This document shows positions 1 to 6,802 of a DNA stretch of 33,378 nt, in pieces. The stretch comes from Desulfitobacteriaceae bacterium (lineage in GTDB: Bacteria; Bacillota; Desulfitobacteriia; Desulfitobacteriales; Desulfitobacteriaceae). Position 1 is the stretch's first letter, and every line of letters starts with the position of its first letter. A model generated the notes under the pieces. The model was not told the origin of the DNA and did no database searches. It was given only the letters and a program-made list of their open reading frames with translations. Made by a program: the position numbers and the translations under genes. Location: positions 1 through 33,378 of the forward strand of contig JAQVLN010000012.1 of the NCBI GenBank assembly GCA_028704155.1, in the 5' to 3' direction.

Positions 1-459
1 AAGCCAGTTGTTCTTGGTTTTGCCCTCAATGGATTTTAGTCGTATTAAAACCCACTTCCCTTTGAGCCTTTTGCCTTTGAGAACAAACTTTAACATGCCT
101 TCGCGCAGACTATCCTCCACAACACCATCTGGTTCCCAGTAGCCTTCATCCCAGATCATGACTACGCCGCCGCCATATTCCCCTTTGGGGATTGTTCCCT
201 CAAAGTTCCTGTATTCCAAGGGGTGTTCCTCTACCTGTACAGCGAGCCTCTTGTCATGGGTGTCATAGGACGGGCCTTTAGGTATCGCCCAGCTCAAAAG
301 GACACCTTCCCATTCCAGACGTAAATCATAGTGATTTTTGCGGGCAATGTGATGTTGCACAACAAATCTCAAACTCCGCGCAGGTTTTTCCGCTTTACCT
401 TCGGGCTCGAGGGTTCTTGCAAAATTCCTTTTTTGATTATACTCGTTCAAAGTAGTCAT
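1..459 (-). CDS. ligD: LigD-type 3'-phosphoesterase domain protein (partial, runs off left edge)
   Basis: The 153 visible residues form the phosphoesterase (PE) module of bacterial end-joining ligase LigD, which trims 3'-phosphates and 3'-ribonucleotides at DNA breaks. The metal and phosphate ligands known for this fold are all present: H37, H43, D45, R47, H79 and Y83, in the motifs HHIARKNHYDLRLEWEG and EEHPLEYRNFEGTIPKGEYG, with the same relative spacing as the Pseudomonas enzyme. The ATG at 459-457 is 5 nt after the ku stop codon, so translation is probably coupled; no strong Shine-Dalgarno is visible. The frame stays open to base 1. Whether ligase or polymerase domains follow, or the PE module is a separate protein, cannot be seen. 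Confidence 0.9.
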   Translation of the reverse strand, partial: MTTLNEYNQKRNFARTLEPEGKAEKPARSLRFVVQHHIARKNHYDLRLEWEGVLLSWAIPKGPSYDTHDKRLAVQVEEHPLEYRNFEGTIPKGEYGGGVVMIWDEGYWEPDGVVEDSLREGMLKFVLKGKRLKGKWVLIRLKSIEGKTKNNWL

Positions 460-464
460 GCAAA

Positions 465-1232
465 TTACACCGTTTCTTTTTTAGACTTCTCGATACTGGC
501 TTTGAGGGCTTCCATGAGGTCAATGACGTTACCGGTACTCTCGGACTCCGCAGCGACGACTTCGCGACCGGCGATTTTCGTGTCAATCAGCTCACGCAGT
601 TTTGCCTGGTATTCGTCTTTGTACCTTTCGGGATCGAAAGGCGTGTCCATTGAATTGATCAGGACTTTTGCCATATTCATCTCCTGCCCGGAGACCTGCG
701 GAATGGCATACGGTTTTTGAAGCTCCTTGATTTCATCGGCGTAGAACATTGTGGAGATAAGGATGCCGTCCTCGCGGGGGATGATTGCCATAAGCGTGTC
801 CTTCGTACCCATGACGGTTTTGCCTATGGCGATCTTCTGCTCGTCCATTAGCGAGGCGCGGAGCAATTCGAAGGCCTTTTCGCCACCCAGCTCGGGCACA
901 GCCTGATACGTCTTTTCATAGTAGACAGGGGAAATCTGGTTTAGCTGGGCGAAGTGCAGGATCTGGATGGATTTCTCTTTTTCTGTCTTGATCTTTTCGA
1001 TCTCGTCGTCTGTTACGACAACATACTTTTCCTTATCGTATTCGTAGCCTTTTACAATGTCCTGCGCTTTGATCTCCTTGCCGCAATGAGCGCAGGTCTT
1101 CTTGTATCGGATACGACTGTTATCTTCCTTATGCAACTGATTAAAATGAATGTCATTATCCTGTGCGGCTATATACATTGCGATAGGAATCGCAACCATC
1201 CCGAAAGTTATGACCGATTTGCGCGATACCAT
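465..1232 (-). CDS. ku: Ku protein (bacterial non-homologous end joining)
   Basis: A 255-residue bacterial Ku, the homodimeric ring that loads on double-strand break ends and recruits LigD. It opens with MVSRKSVITFGMVAIPIAMY, equivalent to the usual 'W.G.ISFGLV.IPV' start of Ku. The family signatures YKKTCAHCGKEI, VKGYEYDKEKYVVVTDDE, SPVYYEKTYQAVPE and the Lys/Glu-rich C-terminus follow in order, and the length is normal for the minimal bacterial form. The start is set by CCGGAGGTG (complement of 1241-1249), 8 nt upstream of the ATG. It forms a two-gene unit with the LigD-type gene downstream. In spore-formers this pair usually serves repair in dormant or germinating spores; that role is inferred here. 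Confidence 0.95.
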   Translation of the reverse strand: MVSRKSVITFGMVAIPIAMYIAAQDNDIHFNQLHKEDNSRIRYKKTCAHCGKEIKAQDIVKGYEYDKEKYVVVTDDEIEKIKTEKEKSIQILHFAQLNQISPVYYEKTYQAVPELGGEKAFELLRASLMDEQKIAIGKTVMGTKDTLMAIIPREDGILISTMFYADEIKELQKPYAIPQVSGQEMNMAKVLINSMDTPFDPERYKDEYQAKLRELIDTKIAGREVVAAESESTGNVIDLMEALKASIEKSKKETV

Positions 1233-1318
1233 TATTTCAACACCTCCGGAATTAGTGTTTCCTATTTAATTCCAAGTATCCGTTATGAGTTCTTTAACCA
1301 GGGGTGCGCAGATCTTGG

Positions 1319-1338
1319 ACTTCCTCTATTGAGGAAGT
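1319..1338. repeat. Perfect hairpin ACTTCCTC-TATT-GAGGAAGT
   Basis: An 8-bp perfect inverted repeat with a 4-nt loop sits between ku and the LysM gene. No T-run follows on either strand, so it is not a standard terminator. Function unknown. Confidence 0.45.
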
Positions 1339-1437
1339 AGCTGCCTTTAATTCCCAATTTATTTAGGTGTACATTCACGAACAAGCCTTTCCAAATCATA
1401 GTATGGATTAGATGGAAAGTAAGGAGTGATATAATTA

Positions 1438-1584
1438 ATGTGTCATTGTGTTCGCAAAGGTGAATCTCTTTATAAAATTGCCAAACGTAACGGTATAACC
1501 GTTCATCGACTACTTCAGAAGAACCCGCATTTAAAACGTCGGCCTAATCTAATCTATCCTGGGGAATGCGTGAAAGTTAGATAA
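1438..1584 (+). CDS. 48-residue single-LysM-domain protein
   Basis: A short ORF encoding almost exactly one LysM peptidoglycan-binding repeat. It has the core GESLYKIAKRNGITVHRLLQ, followed by the NPHL and LIYPGE motifs that end the domain. The ATG has AAGGAG at 1421-1426, 11 nt upstream. There is no signal peptide or membrane segment, and the start MCHC is Cys-rich. LysM proteins bind N-acetylglucosamine glycans; in spore-formers small ones are often found in the coat or cortex, which would explain the lack of a secretion signal, but this is inference. A hairpin follows 12 nt after the stop. It is monocistronic. Confidence 0.75.
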   Translation: MCHCVRKGESLYKIAKRNGITVHRLLQKNPHLKRRPNLIYPGECVKVR

Positions 1585-1595
1585 ATTGAAGAAAT

Positions 1596-1626
1596 CGGCT
1601 AAGAGTTTTTTCCCTTAGCCGTTTAA
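1596..1626 (+). terminator. Hairpin terminator after the LysM gene
   Basis: CGGCTAAG (1596-1603) pairs with CTTAGCCG (1614-1621) around a T-rich loop, followed by a short TTTAAT run. Its position just after the stop at 1584 fits termination, although the T-tract is weak. Confidence 0.55.
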
Positions 1627-1831
1627 TATTGAAGACAACCATCACAGTCTAATCAGGATTAATCGGAAATATCCTGGTATAAAGCTGGTGCGAGGTCTCT
1701 TTTTATTATTACAATTGAACCTTTTAATTCTTAGTTATTAATGTTTAAATATAGGATAAAGAGGTTATAAAATTTCTTTTGCCTATAGACCATGTTTTAA
1801 AGTAAGCTAAATTAAGGGAGGAGGGCGTTAC

Positions 1832-2524
1832 GTGAGAAAAGTTAAATTAAGAGGGCGGTTAAAGCATATTTTTGCTGTCTTGGCTGTCATTATGATTTTA
1901 TTGGGATGCGCTGTCCTTGCCGTTGACCGGTATGTCGAGCGAGTCGGAACAAAATACATGCTAAATGTTAATGATGTTCCGGTTGCTGATGCTGTCCTCG
2001 TCTTAGGGGCTTATGTTTTCCCGGATGGAACGACTTCGTCCATGTTAAATGATCGGTTGAGTCAAGGATATGAACTTTATAAAACAGGTAAGGCTCCAAA
2101 GATATTAGTAAGTGGGGACCATGGGCAGAAAGATTATGATGAAGTTAATGCTATGAAGAGCTTTTTGAAGGACAGGGGTGTTCCTGGCCAGGATGTCTTC
2201 ATGGACCACGCGGGTTTTAGTACTTATGAGAGCGTATATAGGGCGCGGGATGTTTTCAAAGTTCAAAGGGTTATTATCGTAACTCAGGAATATCATCTCA
2301 TGCGGGCCGTTTTCTTGGCCAGGGAGATGGGACTTGAGGCGTATGGGATAGCCTCTGACAAACATGATTATGGACAAGCTATGAAATTTTATAAAGTGAG
2401 AGAAATAGCCGCAAGAAACAAAGATTTCATCTGGGCCAAAATTATCAAACCTGAACCGACATTTTTAGGAGACGCAATACCTGTATTTGGAGATGGAAGA
2501 GCAACTGATGATATTTTTCATTGA
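1832..2524 (+). CDS. SanA/YdcF-like DUF218 membrane-anchored protein
   Basis: A 230-residue protein with an N-terminal membrane anchor (about residues 12-31) and an external DUF218 domain. The family motifs are visible: DAVLVLGAYVFPDGTTSSML, RLSQGYELYKTGKAPKILVSG, an acidic DEVNAMKSFL segment, HAGFSTYESVYRARDVF and VIIVTQEYHLMRAVFLAREMG. This arrangement is closest to SanA of enterobacteria, linked to envelope permeability and vancomycin tolerance; the biochemical activity of the family is poorly defined. The start is GTG with GGGAGGAGGG just upstream (1815-1824). No partner gene is adjacent, and nearly 1 kb without a gene follows. Confidence 0.85.
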   Translation: MRKVKLRGRLKHIFAVLAVIMILLGCAVLAVDRYVERVGTKYMLNVNDVPVADAVLVLGAYVFPDGTTSSMLNDRLSQGYELYKTGKAPKILVSGDHGQKDYDEVNAMKSFLKDRGVPGQDVFMDHAGFSTYESVYRARDVFKVQRVIIVTQEYHLMRAVFLAREMGLEAYGIASDKHDYGQAMKFYKVREIAARNKDFIWAKIIKPEPTFLGDAIPVFGDGRATDDIFH

Positions 2525-3468
2525 GGTTTTATAATTCATTATCCATCCCATATTACCTGTGGATTGTCGTCCTGTTAAGATTGAGATTGCCATTTTCTTT
2601 GGTAGAAAGTATGAAGAGCAAGTCTAGAAAAGTGAGGAATCAGGAGAGGAAGTTCAAACAATTCAGAAAGACGGCGCTGATCCCCTAAATAGACCATTTT
2701 TGGGCTTTGACAGATGCCAATAAATCAATTATATTAATAATAAGCTCCAAGGAATTCCTAAGATTTGGAAAACCTGCAGAGCCGGAAACGGAAACGGAAC
2801 ATTACAACTAAACTTAAGACCGGTGAACTTAAGACTCACTATATCGGAAAGGATTCAGAGAAAAGAGTTTAGCGCAAGTTTGGTGACATGGAAGCTATGA
2901 ACATGAGAGTTCAAAGTACTCAAGTGAAGCAATAGCGGAAATGAAGTTAAGAGGCGGTAGGCAATGAGTAAATGAATACTTGGAAGATGAAGGACTTGGG
3001 AAGAGGATTGATAATGGGAAACAGGAGTTGAAGGTAATGTGGGGGATCTGTCGATAAAGGTTCGTTGGAGCTCATTTTATTTTGGCACTATCAATTATCT
3101 CACCTCATTTTTTTGGATTAAGCATCACAAAGCCGGTGAACAGTTAACAGGGATACCGTCGACGAAAGTTGGCGGTTTTCTCTATATCGGCATTAATTGA
3201 GGACAGGAATATGTACAGGTGTGACATACAATGGTAATCGTATAATAAACTCAAATTGGGTTGCATTGCCCGGCTGATCAAAAGATGAGGAGGGCAGGGG
3301 TTGACGGTGCCTAAAGTCATTCAGACTGGGATATCCTTGGCTGAATTCTGTAGGAGGGCAACCGCTGTCCTCTGAACTGAGTATGGTAGAGTATTTACCC
3401 TGGAAACTGTTAAGATATCAATGATAAATACAGGAATATAGTTCTAAGGATCCCGATATTGATGATGA
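2525..3468. other. 944-base stretch without a recognisable gene
   Basis: No ORF of credible length or coding character is visible on either strand. Around 2772-2945 a plus-strand frame reads TTKLKTGELKTHYIGKDSEK and then meets several stops, which looks like the remains of a small gene that I cannot identify. At 3300-3379 another short frame with a GAGG-like site is interrupted after about 22 codons. I see no clear repeat, tRNA or integrase fragment. The stretch is best read as decayed DNA. Confidence 0.5.
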
Positions 3469-3891
3469 CTACCCCTTTCGTTTAGTCATTAGATTACTTA
3501 AGAAGCCTTTGATTCCGCCCTTTTTGGGTTTTTCCCAGGCAGGCTGAACAGGCGGTTGTCCCCCGTATCCTTGATTATACCCTTGAGACGGATAACCTGG
3601 TGCAATAAAACCCTGACTACCTGCCTTTTGCGGTCCGGTCCCCCAGGTTGGATTCGTTCCGGCGGTTCCTGGGGGAAATACAGGTATTCCTGTTCCCGGG
3701 CAGACTCCGGTTATATTTGTAAATTGTCCCATTCGCGGCGGCGGAAAACTGCTTCGGTTTCTAATCATAGGCACAAACCTATGCGGCCTTGAACCTATTC
3801 CCAAATTATAATTTGTTCCGGCAAATTGCCCTTGCACGGCATGTTGTTGGAACATATTTTGGTGAGGTATAAATGGTTGATTCCCAAACAT
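3469..3891 (-). CDS. Pro/Gly/Gln-rich small basic protein, spore-coat-like
   Basis: A 140-residue low-complexity protein. The N-terminal part is rich in Phe, Gln and Asn (MFGNQPFIPHQNMFQQHAVQ), the middle is rich in Pro, Gly and Thr with PGYPSQGYNQGYGG-type units, and the end is a basic GGIKGFLSNLMTKRKG. This layout, a disordered Gln/Pro/Gly region followed by a short basic amphipathic tail, is reminiscent of Bacillus YppG-like and other spore or coat-associated proteins; I see no catalytic fold. The start has TTAGGAG ending 7-8 nt upstream (complement near 3897-3905). It is probably real given this site, but the function is unassigned. Confidence 0.6.
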   Translation of the reverse strand: MFGNQPFIPHQNMFQQHAVQGQFAGTNYNLGIGSRPHRFVPMIRNRSSFPPPRMGQFTNITGVCPGTGIPVFPPGTAGTNPTWGTGPQKAGSQGFIAPGYPSQGYNQGYGGQPPVQPAWEKPKKGGIKGFLSNLMTKRKG

Positions 3892-3974
3892 ACAATTTCT
3901 CCTAACGACATTTTATAATATTAACTATTGTTGGGAACAGGTTGAATTTGATATTTTTTCAAGACAACCTGCTT

Positions 3975-4000
3975 TTCCTTTAATCCAAGGATTAAAGGAA
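3975..4000. terminator. Perfect 12-bp inverted repeat between two small minus-strand genes
   Basis: TCCTTTAATCC (3976-3986) and GGATTAAAGGA (3989-3999), plus one flanking A/T pair, form a perfect stem with a 2-nt spacer. It lies directly after the 24-residue peptide gene. Downstream of the stem the minus strand has AAAGC rather than a T-run, so it may be a processing or attenuation hairpin rather than a strong terminator. Confidence 0.5.
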
Positions 4001-4013
4001 TCAAACTTTTTGC

Positions 4014-4088
4014 TTAAAATACGAGGCCCATAGCAATTAGTATAAGAACAGCGACTACTACGATACCAATGCCAACACAGAATAACAT
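4014..4088 (-). CDS. 24-residue single-span membrane peptide
   Basis: A tiny ORF encoding MLFCVGIGIVVVAVLILIAM followed by GLVF and a stop, almost entirely one hydrophobic helix. The ATG has GGGAGG 7 nt upstream (complement of 4096-4101), an ideal site that no overlapping frame uses as well. Tiny one-helix proteins of this kind, including the YjcZ-like group, are common around sporulation genes in Firmicutes; no sequence-specific relationship can be proved from so few residues. It may be co-transcribed with the Pro/Gly-rich gene downstream. Confidence 0.5.
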   Translation of the reverse strand: MLFCVGIGIVVVAVLILIAMGLVF

Positions 4089-4175
4089 CAGACATCCTCC
4101 CTTTCCAATATATTACATAATATTCGTGGCGGCTTTGCTTGCCACAAAATAGGAATAAAATTAAAGGACAAAAAC

Positions 4176-4206
4176 AAAAAGAGCCGCTATCTCTAGCGAC
4201 TTTTGA
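4176..4206 (-). terminator. Terminator-like hairpin in the intergenic stretch 4089-4555
   Basis: CGCTA-TCTC-TAGCG with a flanking imperfect AAGAG/CTTTT extension. On the minus strand it is followed by CTTTTTGTTTTTG, a good intrinsic terminator, yet no minus-strand gene is visible upstream of it (4207-4555). The rest of this 467-base gap shows no ORF with a good start; TATAAT at 4384-4389 is a possible -10 box for the kinase gene. Confidence 0.4.
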
Positions 4207-4555
4207 AAGATATAGGATACACTTCATAATATGCAGGTAAATCCAGGTATTTTAACAGTTGTTTGGCCAGACAATCAAGGATATAGTAAAAAGTAATGAG
4301 AGGATAACTTTACTGCTTTCAGCAATGGAATTAATTATTTTTATAATAGATAAATTACGACAATTATTTTTATTTAAAAATGGTATAATTTTTAAGGTTT
4401 TGAAGCATTAATTGACAGGGAAACCATGGGAACTGTTTATTTGCAGCTCCGGATTTTAAAAATTATCTCGATGAACAAGTAATGACCTAATGATTATACA
4501 TAGGTTCCGGTAGCTATAGTTACTGAATTCATGAATGAAGGTGGAGCGTTTTTGA

Positions 4556-5965
4556 ATGAATAATCTCAGAAAAACATACAGCGATCTGCTGCAAATGTTT
4601 ATTTACGATAACGAAGAAGAAGCCTTGTACAGAGCTGATCAATTAAGCAAAGAATTCGAGGGAAAGATAGTTGCCGCAGAGGAACTGGTATACCTTCACC
4701 ATGAAGTAATTATGGAAATTGCCAAAGACTTGCCCGCGGAAAAAATTCTGAAAGTCATTAACCGCGGCCTGGTCTTTCTGCTTGGGGTTATAGTAGCATT
4801 TGGCGCTAAAAAACTGGGCGGCAATTACAGCAAGGAGACATTAAACAACTGGATAGAAACGGTTCTTCGTCTTAATTCCTCATTAGAGCTTTGTAAAAAT
4901 AAACACAAGCTTATTCTTGATACTATTCCTGTAGGGATTCTAACGGCTAATAACCAAGGTAAGATAACCTTTATTAATAATGAACTAAAAAAAATGTTCA
5001 ACTTAAATGAAGGAAGTTACATTGGCAAAAATCTAACCCTTATCTGTGAGGACACTAAAGATTCCGGTGAAAGAAGTTTTATTGACTTAATTTCTGAAAC
5101 TATTGAAACCGGGAAGATATTCACCGATGAAGAAAGGGAATATGCCAAAGAAAATATATTTAAAATTACTACTTCCCCTATCCGGGATAATAAAGGAACC
5201 CTTACTGAAGTGATTGCCCTGATTGAAGATATAACTAAGCAAAAACAGCTGGAAAAGGCTGTTATGGAGAATGAAAAACTAGCTACTGTAGGTACCTTGG
5301 CGGCGGGCATTGCTCATGAACTCCGTAACCCTTTAACATCGGTCCGGGGTTTCTTCCAGTTGCTGAAACCGGAATTAATAAAAATCCACAAAGAAGAATA
5401 TCTGGATATAATCCTTGATGAACTTGACCGAATTAACAGTGTTATCACAGATTTCCTTAATTCTACTAAACCTGCTTTTCCCAGAACCCATGAAATAGAT
5501 ACATGTTCACTTTTAGCTGAGATCCAGGTTCTTACCGAAAGCGAAGCACTCCTGCGTGATATTGACTTGAACTTCTATTGCCCGGCAAATATCCCCAGTT
5601 TGCACATTGATAAGGATCAAATCAAACAGGTTTTGCTGAATATAATCAAGAACGCATTTGATGCTGTTGGCTCGCAGGGCAATATAGAAGTTTCTGCTCA
5701 ATGGCAGGCCGGCTCCCCTAAAGTTTTCCTGATAGTTAAGGACAATGGCGTAGGAATGGATCAACAAACACTGGCCAGAATCTTTGACCCATTTTATACT
5801 ACCAAGGAAAACGGTACCGGGTTGGGGATGGCTGTAACATATCAGATTATCCGCAACCACGGCGGAGAGATAAAGGTGAAGAGTATACTCGGAGGAGGAA
5901 CTAGATTTATAATTAGTTTGCCATTCGATAGAAATTTGGATAATAATACTTTCTTTTACAACTAA
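4556..5965 (+). CDS. Orphan soluble PAS sensor histidine kinase with RsbU-like N-terminus
   Basis: A 469-residue kinase without membrane segments. Residues 1 to about 90 resemble the N-terminal domain of RsbU-type phosphatases (EEEALYRADQLSKEF, EELVYLHHEVIMEIAKDLP). A PAS domain follows at about 115-228 (ILDTIPVGILTANNQGKITF), ending in the usual IEDITKQKQLEKAV linker. The phosphoacceptor is H254 in GIAHELRNPLTSVRGFFQLL. The ATPase domain has N box NIIKNAFDAV, G1 DNGVGM, F box FDPFYTTK and G2 GTGLGM. The HELRNPL type is shared by KinA-like sporulation kinases and NtrB. No response regulator is adjacent, so signalling to Spo0F/Spo0A or another distant regulator is possible but unproved. The ATG has GAAGGTGGAG upstream. 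Confidence 0.88.
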   Translation: MNNLRKTYSDLLQMFIYDNEEEALYRADQLSKEFEGKIVAAEELVYLHHEVIMEIAKDLPAEKILKVINRGLVFLLGVIVAFGAKKLGGNYSKETLNNWIETVLRLNSSLELCKNKHKLILDTIPVGILTANNQGKITFINNELKKMFNLNEGSYIGKNLTLICEDTKDSGERSFIDLISETIETGKIFTDEEREYAKENIFKITTSPIRDNKGTLTEVIALIEDITKQKQLEKAVMENEKLATVGTLAAGIAHELRNPLTSVRGFFQLLKPELIKIHKEEYLDIILDELDRINSVITDFLNSTKPAFPRTHEIDTCSLLAEIQVLTESEALLRDIDLNFYCPANIPSLHIDKDQIKQVLLNIIKNAFDAVGSQGNIEVSAQWQAGSPKVFLIVKDNGVGMDQQTLARIFDPFYTTKENGTGLGMAVTYQIIRNHGGEIKVKSILGGGTRFIISLPFDRNLDNNTFFYN

Positions 5966-6076
5966 GGCATAATTGGGCAGGCCTGTTCGTGTTAATACTA
6001 ACGTCTTGAAAACCCTGCAGAAGTCTGTTTTATCTAAAGAATGCAGAAAATAATTGTGGAAAATGTTCAGAGCTTC

Positions 6077-6106
6077 TTGACACAAAATGATCAGGAATGC
6101 TACAAT
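6077..6106 (+). promoter_or_regulatory. Sigma-A-type promoter for the trp operon leader
   Basis: TTGACA (6077-6082), an 18-nt spacer and TACAAT (6101-6106). The predicted start near 6113 is just ahead of the first T-box stem I. It is the best-matching housekeeping promoter in the window. Confidence 0.75.
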
Positions 6107-6113
6107 CTAAATA

Positions 6114-6392
6114 TTATAATATCAATAAATTGATGAGCAAGAGTAGTAGGAATGATTGGATGTATTCAGAGAGCCGTCGGTCGGTGAGAATGCGGTTACA
6201 GGGATTATTCTGAATGGACTTGCGAGAGCAGCCCGAAATCAAATGAGAATAGGCGCTGCCGGGAACCTTGACCGTTATCAGTGAGGTGCGCTTGATGGAG
6301 CGTAAAATGAGTAGGCGATTTATCGTCAATTTGGGTGGTACCGCAGAAGTATAAGCTTTTGTCCCTTGCTGGGGATAAAGGCTTTTATTTAT
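6114..6392 (+). promoter_or_regulatory. T-box riboswitch 1, tRNA-Trp (specifier TGG)
   Basis: A complete T-box leader. The lower stem GCAAG (6137-6141) pairs with CTTGC (6219-6223), and the specifier loop 5' side has the AGTAGTAG bulge. The 3' side reads T-GAA-TGG-A with the Trp codon at 6215-6217. AGAGAG and GGTGAGAA elements of the stem I apical region follow. The conserved T-box GGGTGGTACCGC is at 6333-6344. The terminator pairs AAGCTTTTGTCCC with GGGGATAAAGGCTTTT (6353-6386), ending in a T-run. Uncharged tRNA-Trp would favour the antiterminator and permit transcription onward. Confidence 0.93.
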
Positions 6393-6487
6393 TCTGACTA
6401 CTTAAGTATCATTTGCCGGACTTCATGTATTACGAACCGGACTGTTAATTATATCCTATAGCAAAAATATTGGAAAATTAGCATTTA

Positions 6488-6747
6488 GAACCGATGAGCA
6501 AGAGAAGTAGGTATTGGAAAGTATCCCAGAGAGCTGCTGATGGTGAGATGACAGCATACCGAAAAATACTGAATGGGCTTGTGAGGGCGGCCCGAAATCA
6601 AATGAGAATAGGCGCCGACGGGAACCCTGTCCGTTATCAGGAGGGTACGCTTGATAGAGCGTAAAATAAGCGGGCGATTTATCGTCAATTTGGGTGGTAC
6701 CGCAGAAGTATAAGCTTTTGTCCCTTGCTGGGGATAAAGGCTTTTTT
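6488..6747 (+). promoter_or_regulatory. T-box riboswitch 2, tRNA-Trp (specifier TGG)
   Basis: A second full T-box in tandem, about 100 nt after the first terminator and 56 nt before trpE. Its specifier loop again reads GAA-TGG (codon 6574-6576), with the GAGCAAG/AGAAGTAG 5' side and AGAGAG bulge. The T-box core and terminator (6692-6747) are nearly base-for-base identical to those of the first copy, whereas the apical stem I has diverged. It points to a duplication in which the antiterminator half stays constrained or was copied recently. Two devices in series should tighten repression when Trp-tRNA is charged. Confidence 0.93.
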
Positions 6748-6802
6748 AATGTTTATTTTCAGTTTGAAGTTGGCAATTAATTAGTGAAATGAGGATGAGA
6801 AA

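Noticed and set aside
3925-4227. 100-residue minus-strand ORF with mixed Cys/Trp composition
   Set aside because: It overlaps the 24-codon membrane peptide gene, has no ribosome site and reads through two hairpins; composition looks random.
6114-6688. Two minus-strand ORFs of about 70 residues with almost the same sequence (MTINR..LILRSIKRT) near the trp leader
   Set aside because: They lie within the two T-boxes and look alike only because the RNA elements are duplicates; neither has a ribosome site.
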